Assembly: GCA_902805855.1 (NCBI GenBank)
Contig: CADCUJ010000091.1
Coordinates: 1 to 64,000 of the forward strand
Length of the DNA stretch: 64,000 nt
Source of the DNA: an uncultured Nocardioidaceae bacterium
Lineage (GTDB): Bacteria > Actinomycetota > Actinomycetes > Propionibacteriales > Nocardioidaceae
Direction of reading: 5' to 3'
Position numbers and translations under genes: made by a program. The notes below the pieces were generated by a model. It was not told the origin of the DNA. It searched no databases and was given only the letters and a program-made list of their open reading frames with translations. Positions 1-8,820 of the stretch are shown piece after piece (position 1 is the first letter of the stretch; each line of letters opens with the position of its first letter).

Positions 1-671
1 GGGAGGACGTGCACCGCGAGCCGCAGGTGCGCGGTCGTCGACGCGGGGAGCGCGCGGCCCCGCACATGTGCGGGTCGCTCGATGACGTAGCCCTGGAAGA
101 GGTCGAAACCGACCTCGCGGGCCCAGGCCAGCTGCTCGGCGGTCTCGACCTTCTCGGCGAGGAGGAGGACGTCGTGGGCGCGGCAGCGGCGCACGAGCTC
201 GACGACCTCCTCGGGCGACTGCGCGAGGACGTCGATCTTGACCACCCATGCCAGGTCGAGCAGCCGCTCGACGCCGTCGACCCAGACGAAGTCGTCGAGG
301 GCGAGCTGGAAGCCGCTCTCGACGAGCTCGCGGCAGCCGGCCAGCACCTCCTCGTCGAGCACCACGGTCTCGAGGACCTCGATCACCGTGCGGCCGGGGG
401 AGAGCGCCACCGGCGTGTCCCCGAGCAGGACGGCCCGGTCGGCGTTGCAGAACAGCAGCTTGTCCCCGACGAGCTGGTCAACGCCGATGGTGAGAGCGCC
501 GAGGAGGACCTCGGCAGTCATCTGCGCACCGGTGAGGGCGGCCGGAGGCGTGCTCGTCGACCGGTACAGGAGCTCGTAGCCGACCAGCTGGCCGGTCGCG
601 TCGACGATCGGCTGGCGTCCGACGACGACCTCACGGGTCGCCGACGACACCTGCGTGACCACTGGCGGCAC
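1..671 (-). CDS. EAL/HDOD-type signalling protein, C-terminus cut by window edge
   Basis: Reverse-strand translation starts VPPVVTQVSSATREVVVGRQPIVDATGQLVGYELLYRS and contains VETAEQLAWAREVGFDLFQGYVIERP, typical of YuxH-like EAL/HDOD proteins; GGAGG 8 nt before GTG. Absent from ORF track because it runs off the edge. Confidence 0.85.
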   Translation of the reverse strand, partial: MPPVVTQVSSATREVVVGRQPIVDATGQLVGYELLYRSTSTPPAALTGAQMTAEVLLGALTIGVDQLVGDKLLFCNADRAVLLGDTPVALSPGRTVIEVLETVVLDEEVLAGCRELVESGFQLALDDFVWVDGVERLLDLAWVVKIDVLAQSPEEVVELVRRCRAHDVLLLAEKVETAEQLAWAREVGFDLFQGYVIERPAHVRGRALPASTTAHLRLAVHVL

Positions 672-875
672 AGGACACACCTCCTCCCGACCGATTGTGG
701 GCCATCTCGTCGCCCTGCGAGGGAGAACGATGGCGATGGCGACGGCGCCCCGGGGGCGGCCCGAGTCGTCGTCGGAACGACACCCGACGTCCACCCCGAT
801 GTCGTGTGGTGGTCGTGTCTGCCCACGACCGTCGTCGGTGTGCACCCAGCCACCGACGGCCCCGGAGCCGCTCCC

Positions 876-1703
876 GTGACGACCACCCTCCCCCTCCCGT
901 CCGCCGCGGTGCAGCGCGGCTCCGCCCCGTGGTGCGTGGCACACCGCGGGGCCAGCGACGTGGCGCCCGAGAACACCCTGGCCGCGGTCCGTGCCGCCGT
1001 CGCGGCCGGCGCGGACCACATCGAGATCGACGTCCGTCGGACCGCGGACCGCGCGCTGGTCCTCCACCACGACGCCTCGCTCGCGCGGACCACCGACGTG
1101 CAGGCCGTCTACCCGGACCGGGCGCCGTGGCGGGTCGGCGACTTCACGCTGGCGGAGCTCACCCGGCTCGACGCCGGCACGTGGTTCGCCCCGACGTACG
1201 CCGGCGAGCCGGTCCCGACGCTCGAGCAGGTGCTCGACGTACTGCGGGGGACCGGGGTCGGCTTGATGCTCGAGCTCAAGGAGCCGGGCCACCAGCCTGG
1301 CGTCGTCTCGGAGCTGGCGTCCGAGCTGCGCTTCCAGGCCGCCCGTCCCGCGAGTCCGCGCGTCCTCGTGCAGTCCTTCGACCACCAGGCGATGGCGCTG
1401 TTCAAGGCCTGCGAGTCGGCGTTCGACGTCGGCCTCATCGGCAAGCCGCGGCGTACGCAGCTCGCCCGACTGGCCACGTGGGCGGCGGCGGTGAACCCGC
1501 ACCACTACTCCGTGGACGCCGAGTACGTCGAGGCCGTGAAGACCACGGGGATGCGGTGCATGGTCTGGACGCCGAACAGCACCCGATCGATGCGACGGGC
1601 GCTGCGGCTGGGGGTCGACGCCGTCACGACCGACCGCCCCGCACAGCTGCGTGAGCTGCTGCCCGTGGCGGATGAGAACAGCCTCATGACGACCTCACGC
1701 TGA
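876..1703 (+). CDS. glycerophosphodiester phosphodiesterase
   Basis: WCVAHRGASDVAPENTLAAVRAAVAAGADHIEIDVR...LVLHHD...LELKEP motifs; GTG start internal to the longer ORF 9..1703. Confidence 0.9.
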   Translation: MTTTLPLPSAAVQRGSAPWCVAHRGASDVAPENTLAAVRAAVAAGADHIEIDVRRTADRALVLHHDASLARTTDVQAVYPDRAPWRVGDFTLAELTRLDAGTWFAPTYAGEPVPTLEQVLDVLRGTGVGLMLELKEPGHQPGVVSELASELRFQAARPASPRVLVQSFDHQAMALFKACESAFDVGLIGKPRRTQLARLATWAAAVNPHHYSVDAEYVEAVKTTGMRCMVWTPNSTRSMRRALRLGVDAVTTDRPAQLRELLPVADENSLMTTSR

Positions 1704-1714
1704 CCTCATCGCGA
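1682..1714 (+). promoter_or_regulatory. three in-phase 11-bp direct repeats CCTCANNNNGA (possible OmpR/PhoB-type regulator site)
   Basis: CCTCATGACGA CCTCACGCTGA CCTCATCGCGA, consecutive; partly overlaps the 3' end of the GDPD gene. Confidence 0.35.
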
Positions 1715-1777
1715 CCGGTGAGTCTTCCTGCTGTCAGCACGAACAGCAGGCGTCGACCGGCGCCAGGAGGAGGGACC

Positions 1778-2194
1778 ATGAGGATCGCACGAGGCAGTGT
1801 CGTAGGACTCGCCGGAGCCGTGGGCGCGGGAGTGCTCGCGTGGCCGACGGCGGCGGCGTTCGCCGACACCGGGCAGGTCTGGGCCAAGCGCGAGGAGCAG
1901 GCCGTCGAGCTCGTCGCGGTCAGCGACGACGACGACGACGACACCAACGCGCGCGACACCCGCAGCCGGGACACCCGCACTCGCGACACCCGTAGCCGGG
2001 ACACCCGCAGCCGCACCGGCAAGTCCAACGACCACACCGGCAGCCGGCACACCGCCGTCAGCCGCGACCGTGACCGCAGCCGGGGCGACCGGACCCGGGA
2101 CTTCACCCGGGACGGTGCCGGTGACCGCACCCGCGACAAGACGGCAGGTCACACCAACGACCGCAGCCGCAATGACACCCGGCGCAAGCGCTGA
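1778..2194 (+). CDS. secreted Arg/Asp-rich low-complexity protein
   Basis: Signal-peptide-like N-terminus MRIARGSVVGLAGAVGAGVLAWPTAAAFA, D6 run, then repeated RDTRSRDTRTRDTRSRDTRS; AGGAGGAGG RBS. Confidence 0.7.
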   Translation: MRIARGSVVGLAGAVGAGVLAWPTAAAFADTGQVWAKREEQAVELVAVSDDDDDDTNARDTRSRDTRTRDTRSRDTRSRTGKSNDHTGSRHTAVSRDRDRSRGDRTRDFTRDGAGDRTRDKTAGHTNDRSRNDTRRKR

Positions 2195-2232
2195 GCGGCT
2201 GTCCCGACCCACGACCGGCAGGAGGAACGCTC

Positions 2233-3126
2233 ATGAGCAGGAGTGACGAGGACAGCTGGGGCTTCGAGCCCGGCGACGCCATCAGCCCCGGGCTCACCGC
2301 TATGCGGTTGCTCGGAGGGGGCAGCGCCTACGAGGCGCTCCTCGCCTTCGACGACGTCACCTACGCGCCGGTGGTGGTCAAGGTGGTGCGACCCGCGCAG
2401 GTCTCCGACGAGGGGACCCTGCGCGGGTTGCGCCGCGAGGTCGAGGTGCTGCGCCGGGTGCAGCACCCGGCCGTGGTCGACGCGCTGCGGGCCGAGGTCG
2501 TCGGCGCGCGGCCCCACGTGGTGCTCGAGCACCTCGACGGCCCGCGGCTGTCCACCCTGGTGCGGCGCTACGGACCGCTCGAGCCGGCGCAGTACCTGCC
2601 GCTCGGCATCGAGGTCGCGTCGGCGCTGCACTACCTGCGGCACCACGACGTCGTGCACCTCGACGTCAAGCCGAGCAACATCATCATGGGTGCCCCGGCG
2701 CGGCTCATCGACCTCAGCGTCGCGCGGTCGGTCGACGACGCCGCGCGGCTGGAGTACCCCATCGGGACCGACTCCTACATGGCTCCCGAGCAGTGCGAGC
2801 CGCCGCGCACCGGCGTCCCGCAACCGGCGTCCGACGTGTGGGGCCTCGGAGCGACGCTCTTCGAGGCGGTCAGCGGACGCCGGGCGTTCCGGGACGGCGA
2901 CGCCCGCAGCGTCGACGTCGTCACCCGCTTCCCTCAGCTCGTCGACGAGCCGCTCCCGCTGCCCGCGGGCGTGCCGGCCGAGGTCGCCAAGGTCGTCGAG
3001 GCCTGCCTGGCCCACCGGCCCCAGGACCGGCCCACGCCGGCCGACGTCGCGGACGCGTTGGGGCCGGTCCTCGAGCAGCACCCCCGCGGACGGCTCGGCG
3101 GGTTCAAGAGCGCGCTGACCCGCTGA
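2233..3126 (+). CDS. Ser/Thr protein kinase domain protein (non-RD, DLS in place of DFG)
   Basis: VVVKVVRP, VVHLDVKPSNIIM, LIDLSVARS, GTDSYMAPEQ motifs. Confidence 0.85.
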   Translation: MSRSDEDSWGFEPGDAISPGLTAMRLLGGGSAYEALLAFDDVTYAPVVVKVVRPAQVSDEGTLRGLRREVEVLRRVQHPAVVDALRAEVVGARPHVVLEHLDGPRLSTLVRRYGPLEPAQYLPLGIEVASALHYLRHHDVVHLDVKPSNIIMGAPARLIDLSVARSVDDAARLEYPIGTDSYMAPEQCEPPRTGVPQPASDVWGLGATLFEAVSGRRAFRDGDARSVDVVTRFPQLVDEPLPLPAGVPAEVAKVVEACLAHRPQDRPTPADVADALGPVLEQHPRGRLGGFKSALTR

Positions 3127-3174
3127 CCCGCTGACCCGCGGCGCCGCAGGCTGCGGGACGGGCGACGCACCCCG

Positions 3175-3861
3175 TCAGCCCCGGGTGCCCCCGGTCGGCC
3201 CGAACCGGTAGCCCATCCCCCGCACCGTCGCCACCGCGTCGGCCCCGAGCTTGCGCCGCAGGTAGCCGACGTAGACGTCGACGACGTTGGACCCCGGGTC
3301 GTAGTCGTAGCCCCAGACGTGGGACAGCAGCTGCTCGCGCGAGAGCACCTGTCCTGCGTTGACCATGAAGAGCTCGAGGAGCTGGAACTCCCGCGCCGAC
3401 AGCTCGACGGTCCGGCCGTCGCGCTGCGCCACCCGCGAGCGCAGGTCGAGTCGCACCTGACCGACCTCGAGGGCGTCCTCCCGGGAGGTCGGCCTGTCGT
3501 CGGCCTGTCGCAGCCGCAGCCGGACCCGGGCGAGGAGCTCGGCGAACCGGAAGGGCTTGGGCATGTAGTCGTCGGCGCCGCCCTCGAGCGCCTGCACGGT
3601 GTCGGCGACCGAGTCGCGCGCGGTGAGGACGATGACCGGGACCCGGGCGCCCTGGCTCCGGAGCCCGTCGAGGACGCCGTAGCCGTCGAGCCGTGGCAGG
3701 CCGATGTCGAGGACGACCAGGTCGAACTCACCTGACAGTGCGAGGTCGAGTGCCGTCACGCCGTCGGCCGCCGTCGTGGTCGTGTGGCCCTCCGCAGCGA
3801 GGCCCTTGGTGATGAACGACGCGATGCGCGTCTCGTCCTCGGCGATCAGGATGCGGGCCAC
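3175..3861 (-). CDS. OmpR/PhoB-family response regulator
   Basis: MARILIAEDE...LVVLDIGLPRLDGYGVL...ELSAREFQLLELFM...VWGYDYDPGSNVVDVYVGYLRRKLG. Confidence 0.95.
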   Translation of the reverse strand: MARILIAEDETRIASFITKGLAAEGHTTTTAADGVTALDLALSGEFDLVVLDIGLPRLDGYGVLDGLRSQGARVPVIVLTARDSVADTVQALEGGADDYMPKPFRFAELLARVRLRLRQADDRPTSREDALEVGQVRLDLRSRVAQRDGRTVELSAREFQLLELFMVNAGQVLSREQLLSHVWGYDYDPGSNVVDVYVGYLRRKLGADAVATVRGMGYRFGPTGGTRG

Positions 3862-5354
3862 ACGGCCTCCTCACGGCGTCGGGGGAGTGTGAGCACGAAA
3901 CGTGCCCCCGGGGGTACGACGCCGGGCCGGGCGTCCTCGACGCGGACCGTCCCGCCGTGGGCGCGGGCGATCGCTGCGACGATCGACAACCCCAGTCCCG
4001 AGCCGGACTCGACGGCGTCGGCTCCGCGGGCGAACCGCTCGAACACCCGTCGTCTGTCCTCGTCGGGGACACCGGGTCCGTCGTCGCGGACCCAGAGCAC
4101 CACCGCGCCGTGCGGCCCGGCGCTGCTGCCCAGCACGACGGTGTCGCCGGCTGCGGTGACGCCGACGGCGTTGTGGCACAGCTGCACGAGGGCCTGGGTG
4201 ATGCGTTGCGGGTCGAGGACGCCTCGTACGTCGGCCCGCGACTCGACCTGCCACAGCCGGTCGCCGAGGCCGCGCGCCTTGTCGGCCACGTCGTCGACCA
4301 GCTCGTCGACAGCGACCTCGCGGAGCTGGAGGAACCCGGGCCGGTCCGCCTTGGTCAGCAGGATCATGTCGTCGACGAGCCGGGACATCCGGTCCGCCTC
4401 CTCCAGCAGCAGCTCGCGGGTGCGGAGCACGTCCTCGGGGTCGTCGGGGTCGAGGACCTCCAGGTGACCCCGGAGGATCGTCACCGGGGTGCGCAGCTCG
4501 TGGCCGGCGTCGTCGAGGAAGGCCCGCTGGCCGCGGAAGGCCTGCTGGAGCCGGTCGAGCATCGCGTTGAACGTCTGGGTCAGCGCGGTCAGGTCGTCGT
4601 TGCCGACCACGGGCAAGCGCCGCGACAGGTCGGTGACGGTGATCTCGTCCGCGGTGGTGCGCAACGTCCGCAGGGGCGCCAGGAGGCGGCCGGCCTGCCA
4701 GGCCGCGACGGCGGTGACCAGCGCCAGCGCGACCACCGCCGCGACGGCGTACGTCCGCACGGTTTCAGCAAGCGTCTGCTGCTCGTCGGCCATGAAGCTC
4801 GCGACCGCGAAGGCGCCTCGTCCCTCCCTCCCGCGGAGCGGCAGGACCTCGAGGTGGACGTCTCCCCACGCGGTGGTGATCCGGTCCGAGCCGCCGCTGC
4901 GGGTCCGGGACAGCAGCGCCTCGACGAAGGTGGGGTCGTCGAGGAGCCCGGACCGGGCCGAGGCGGAGGCACGTCGCGCGGCGCCGTCCCACACCCCGAC
5001 CATGAGCTCGGACGTCGAGGGCACGTTCCGCAGCAGGAACTCCTCGACGAGCCGCTCGATCGAGGTGAAGCCGCGGCCCGTCGTCGGGTCGATCCCACGG
5101 TCCTGGAACTCCGCGAGCTCGGCGAGCTCCTGGCGGGTGTCGGCCGGCACGGTCTGCTCGATGGTCCGCAGGCCCAGGACGTAGATGAGGAACCCGGCGG
5201 CGCCGAGGGCCAGCAGCACCAGCAACGCGACCGCGGCGGTGATGCGGGTCCGGACCGAGAAGCCACCACGGCGCAGCGACGACCAGCTGCGGCGGATCGC
5301 GGGCCAGCCGAGGTCAGTCGTCCTCGACGTCGTCGTCCCGGTCACCCGGGTCAT
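3846..5354 (-). CDS. sensor histidine kinase
   Basis: TM segment, HAMP, DDAGHELRTPVTILRGHL H-box, DDGPGVPDEDRRRVFERF, GSGLGLSIVAAIARAHGG; overlaps the response regulator start. Start codon uncertain (ATG 5354 or GTG 5345). Confidence 0.92.
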   Translation of the reverse strand: MTRVTGTTTSRTTDLGWPAIRRSWSSLRRGGFSVRTRITAAVALLVLLALGAAGFLIYVLGLRTIEQTVPADTRQELAELAEFQDRGIDPTTGRGFTSIERLVEEFLLRNVPSTSELMVGVWDGAARRASASARSGLLDDPTFVEALLSRTRSGGSDRITTAWGDVHLEVLPLRGREGRGAFAVASFMADEQQTLAETVRTYAVAAVVALALVTAVAAWQAGRLLAPLRTLRTTADEITVTDLSRRLPVVGNDDLTALTQTFNAMLDRLQQAFRGQRAFLDDAGHELRTPVTILRGHLEVLDPDDPEDVLRTRELLLEEADRMSRLVDDMILLTKADRPGFLQLREVAVDELVDDVADKARGLGDRLWQVESRADVRGVLDPQRITQALVQLCHNAVGVTAAGDTVVLGSSAGPHGAVVLWVRDDGPGVPDEDRRRVFERFARGADAVESGSGLGLSIVAAIARAHGGTVRVEDARPGVVPPGARFVLTLPRRREEAVWPAS

Positions 5355-5742
5355 CCTCACGCACGTCGGTGGGGCAGGGCCGGACGACGGAGACGTCGTC
5401 GTCCCCGTCGTCGTCGGTGTCGTCGCGGTCGTCGCGGTCGTCGCGGTCGTCGCGGTCGTCGCCGTCGTCCTCGTCGCCGGCGGTGCCGTCGGCGGAGCGG
5501 GTGGACCCTGGAGAACCCGGTGCCTGCCGGCCCTCGGCCTCGTCATCCGGGCTGCCACGACCCGCGGCACCGGCGGCACCGGCCGCCCCCGGTGGTGCGC
5601 CCTGGGTCCCGCTGACCTCGTCGAGCACCACGACAGAGCGGCTGGCGGTGGCGGACTCGTCGACCACCGTCTCCAGGACGACGTACGCCGTCGCGGGCAC
5701 GGCCACGGCGAGCAGCGCCAAGGATCTCACCGTCGTCCACAC
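5314..5742 (-). CDS. acidic secreted/membrane-anchored low-complexity protein (DDRDDRDDRDDRDDTDDDGDDD)
   Basis: N-terminal hydrophobic segment MWTTVRSLALLAVAVPATAYVVL; Asp-rich tail; overlaps histidine kinase start, suggesting translational coupling. Confidence 0.65.
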   Translation of the reverse strand: MWTTVRSLALLAVAVPATAYVVLETVVDESATASRSVVVLDEVSGTQGAPPGAAGAAGAAGRGSPDDEAEGRQAPGSPGSTRSADGTAGDEDDGDDRDDRDDRDDRDDTDDDGDDDVSVVRPCPTDVREDDPGDRDDDVEDD

Positions 5743-5784
5743 GGCGACGAGTCTCCCGCGTCCTGGTGCGGACCAGATGAGCCC

Positions 5785-5806
5785 TGCATGAGAGTCCTCT
5801 CATGCA
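5785..5806. promoter_or_regulatory. perfect inverted repeat TGCATGAGAG-TC-CTCTCATGCA
   Basis: 10-bp arms, 2-nt spacer, in the divergent intergenic region between the acidic-protein gene and the Nif3-like gene. Confidence 0.5.
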
Positions 5807-5855
5807 CGAGGCGGTGACCCGGGCCGGCCGGGAGGCCGCGGCCTAGGCTGCGCAG

Positions 5856-7052
5856 GTGCGGCTCGCCGGCATCACAGCGCTCCTGGACGGCTGGTACGAC
5901 CCCTCCTGGGCCGAGCCCTGGGACAGGGTCGGTCTGGTCTGCGGCGACCCGGAGCAGGAGGTCCGCCGGGTGCTCTTCGCCGTCGACCCCGTCGAGGCGG
6001 TCGTCGAGGAGGCCCTCGACCTCGGCGCGGACCTCCTCGTCGTCCACCACCCGTTGCTGCTGACGCCTGTCAGCACCATCGCGGCCACCACCGCCAAGGG
6101 CCGCGCGCTGCACCGCCTGGTGCGAGGCGGGACCGCGCTCTTCACCGCCCACACCAACGCCGACGTCCCCGCCGACGGCACCAACGACGCCCTCGCGGGG
6201 GTGCTCGGACTCCGAGACACCCGGGTGCTCGTCCCGACAGGCGACACCGAGGGCGACGAAGGGCTGGACAAGCTCGTCGTCCTCGTCCCGGTGACCCACG
6301 CCGACCAGGTCCGGGAAGCCGTGACCGCTGCCGGGGCCGGGGCGATCGGTGCCTACGACAGCTGCTCGTTCACGGTCCGGGGAGAAGGCCGGTTCCGCCC
6401 CCTGCCGGGAGCAGAGCCCGTGCTCGGCCAGGTCGGCGGGCTCGAGGTCGTCGAGGAGTGCCGGGTCGAGGCCGTGCTCCGGAGGGGACTGCGGCACGAG
6501 GTCGTCACGGCGTTGCGGGCCGCGCACCCCTACGAGGAGCCGGCGTTCGACCTCGTCGAGCTCGTCGACACCGGGCCGCCGCGCACGGTGGCGGCAGGCG
6601 GTCCCGCGGCCGGTCGGGCGGACGACCCGGCACCCGGCGCCCGAGGGCACGGTCGGGTCGGGACGCTGCCGGGGACGGTGAGGCTGGGCGACCTCGCCGC
6701 CACGGTGGCCGGCGTCCTGCCTCCCACGGCGCACGGCGTCCGTGTGGCCGGCGACCTCGACCGGCCGGTGCGCACGGTCGCGGTCGGCGCGGGGTCGGGG
6801 GAGTCCCTGCTCGAGCAGGCGCGGCGCAGCGGCGCCGACGTCTACGTCACCTCCGACCTCAAGCACCACCGCGCCGGCGAGTTCCTCGAGGACGGTGGCC
6901 CCGCACTGCTCGACGTGGCCCACTGGGCGGCGGAGTGGCCGTGGCTGCCGGTGGTCGCGGAGAAGGTGGCCCGGGCCGTGCGCGAGGAGGGGGATACGGT
7001 GGTGACCCGCGTCAGCACGCTCGTGACGGATCCCTGGACCTCCCGCGCCTGA
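5856..7052 (+). CDS. Nif3-like dinuclear metal center protein
   Basis: EPWDRVGLVCGDP, LLVVHHPLLLTPV, FTAHTNADVPADGTNDALAGVLGL motifs. Confidence 0.93.
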   Translation: MRLAGITALLDGWYDPSWAEPWDRVGLVCGDPEQEVRRVLFAVDPVEAVVEEALDLGADLLVVHHPLLLTPVSTIAATTAKGRALHRLVRGGTALFTAHTNADVPADGTNDALAGVLGLRDTRVLVPTGDTEGDEGLDKLVVLVPVTHADQVREAVTAAGAGAIGAYDSCSFTVRGEGRFRPLPGAEPVLGQVGGLEVVEECRVEAVLRRGLRHEVVTALRAAHPYEEPAFDLVELVDTGPPRTVAAGGPAAGRADDPAPGARGHGRVGTLPGTVRLGDLAATVAGVLPPTAHGVRVAGDLDRPVRTVAVGAGSGESLLEQARRSGADVYVTSDLKHHRAGEFLEDGGPALLDVAHWAAEWPWLPVVAEKVARAVREEGDTVVTRVSTLVTDPWTSRA

Positions 7053-7117
7053 GGAGACCGCCGGGCGACGACCGCCACCAGCGCCCGTTCGAAGGACCCG
7101 CCGAGGAGCCCGCACCG

Positions 7118-7861
7118 GTGAGAGCCGACCCGTTCGCCCAGCTGAAGCTCCTCGACGTCCAGGCCCTCGACAGCCGCCTCGACGTGTTGCGGCACCGTGC
7201 CGCGACGCTGCCGGAGAACGCCGAGCTGCGACGGCTGTCGGCCGAGATCGCGGAGCTGCGCAGCGCCGAGGGGACGCTCCGCACCGAGGTCGACGACCTG
7301 ACCCGCGAGCAGCGCCGGGCCGACGCCGACGTCGAGCAGGTCAAGGCGCGGCGCGTCCGCGACCAGCAGCGTCTCGACAGCGGCGCGGTGCGCAACCCCA
7401 AGGACCTCGAGCGGCTCCAGCACGAGCTGATCTCGCTGGGTCGGAGGATCGGCGATCTCGAGGACGCCGAGCTCGAGGTGATGGAGCGGCTCGAGACGGC
7501 GCAGGGCGCCCTGGCCGACGTCCGCGCCCGGGTCCAGCAGGTCGCCGCCCAGGGACGCGAGCTGACGGCCACGCGGGACCGGGTCGCCACGGAGGTGCAG
7601 GCGGAGGCGGAGGCCGTCACCGTGGAGCGTGCCGAGGCGGTCACCGGGCTGCCACCGGAGCTGCTGGCCCTCTACGACCAGCTGCGGGCGCAGAAGGACG
7701 GGGTCGGTGCCGCACACCTCCGCGCGCGTCGCTGCGAGGGGTGCAGCCTCCAGCTCGACAGCGCGGAGCTGGCGAGGATCGCGGAGCTGCGCTCCGACGA
7801 GGTCGTGCGGTGCGAGGAGTGCGGACGCATCCTCGTCCGGACCGCCGAGTCCGGCCTGTGA
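7118..7861 (+). CDS. coiled-coil C4-type zinc-ribbon protein
   Basis: Coiled coil plus C-terminal RRCEGCSLQLD...VVRCEECGRILVR; GTG start within ORF 6458..7861. Confidence 0.9.
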   Translation: MRADPFAQLKLLDVQALDSRLDVLRHRAATLPENAELRRLSAEIAELRSAEGTLRTEVDDLTREQRRADADVEQVKARRVRDQQRLDSGAVRNPKDLERLQHELISLGRRIGDLEDAELEVMERLETAQGALADVRARVQQVAAQGRELTATRDRVATEVQAEAEAVTVERAEAVTGLPPELLALYDQLRAQKDGVGAAHLRARRCEGCSLQLDSAELARIAELRSDEVVRCEECGRILVRTAESGL

Positions 7862-8808
7862 GCAGCGGGCCCACCGCGGTCGTCGTCGAGGCCGACGGGG
7901 GGTCGCGCGGCAACCCCGGCAAGGCCGCGTACGGGGCGGTGCTCAAGGACGCCGGGACCGGACGGGTGCTGGCGGAGCGGGCCGAGCGGATCGGGGTGGC
8001 CAGCAACAACGTCGCGGAGTACCGCGGGCTCATCGCCGGGCTCGAGCTCTACCGCGAGCACGCCGACGGTGCGGAGCTCGAGGTCCGGATGGACTCCAAG
8101 CTCGTCGTGGAGCAGATGGCGGGTCGGTGGAAGATCAAGCACCCCTCGATGCGGCCGCTGGCGCTGGCGGCGAACCGGCTCGTGCCGCCCGGCACGCAGT
8201 GGACCTGGATACCGCGCGAGCAGAACAAGCACGCCGACCGGCTGGCCAACCTCGCACTCGACGGACCGGAGGGGGTCGTGCACGGCGGCCCGGTCGACCA
8301 CGTCGAGCCGGTCGAGCCGGTCGAGCCGACCGCGCCCGCCGCGAGCACCACCGTCGTCCTCGTCGCCGACGGGGACCTCGACGACCTCGCGCCGACCGCG
8401 GCGTGGGTCGCGGCCGGGCTCGCCCGGGAGCCCGCGGCGCTGCTCGTCCCGGGGGACCTGGCAGCGCGTCCGAGCGTCGAGACCCTCGGGCGGGAGCTCG
8501 GCACGCGGCCGGTGGTCGACAGCGCGCTCGACGGCCCGCTGACCGGCGCCGGGTCCGTCGGCCGGCTCCGCGCGCGACTGACGGAGGAGCACCCGGACGC
8601 GGTGGTCGTCCTCGTGTGCTCGCCGCAGCATGTGGCGGCGCTGGCCGGGCAGGCGCTCGGCCTCCCGGCGCGGGCGTCCGGGCGCGCTGCGCCGGCCGCC
8701 GGGTCGGTCACGGTCCTCGAGTGGCGCCCCGGCGACGCGGTGCTCCGGGTGCTCGGGGCGCGGCCCAGGCTGGACCTCGGCCGTCCCGACGACGCCGGGG
8801 AGGCGTGA
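7858..8808 (+). CDS. RNase HI domain fused to degenerate histidine-phosphatase (CobC-like) domain
   Basis: VVVEADGGSRGNPGKAAYGAVL...NNVAEYRGLIAGLEL...EVRMDSKLVVEQM...PREQNKHADRLAN; C-terminal half resembles the phosphoglycerate-mutase fold but lacks RHG. Confidence 0.88.
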   Translation: MSSGPTAVVVEADGGSRGNPGKAAYGAVLKDAGTGRVLAERAERIGVASNNVAEYRGLIAGLELYREHADGAELEVRMDSKLVVEQMAGRWKIKHPSMRPLALAANRLVPPGTQWTWIPREQNKHADRLANLALDGPEGVVHGGPVDHVEPVEPVEPTAPAASTTVVLVADGDLDDLAPTAAWVAAGLAREPAALLVPGDLAARPSVETLGRELGTRPVVDSALDGPLTGAGSVGRLRARLTEEHPDAVVVLVCSPQHVAALAGQALGLPARASGRAAPAAGSVTVLEWRPGDAVLRVLGARPRLDLGRPDDAGEA

Positions 8809-8820
8809 CCGCCGGTCACG
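8804..8820. terminator. hairpin CGTGACC-GCC-GGTCACG containing both convergent stop codons
   Basis: Perfect 7-bp stem between convergent genes. Confidence 0.45.

Noticed and set aside
5419-5465. Regulatory satellite (GTCGTCGCG)n
   Set aside because: It is the DNA of the (DDR)n coding repeat in the acidic protein; the TTATTATT reading in the long HK ORF extension is an out-of-frame artefact.
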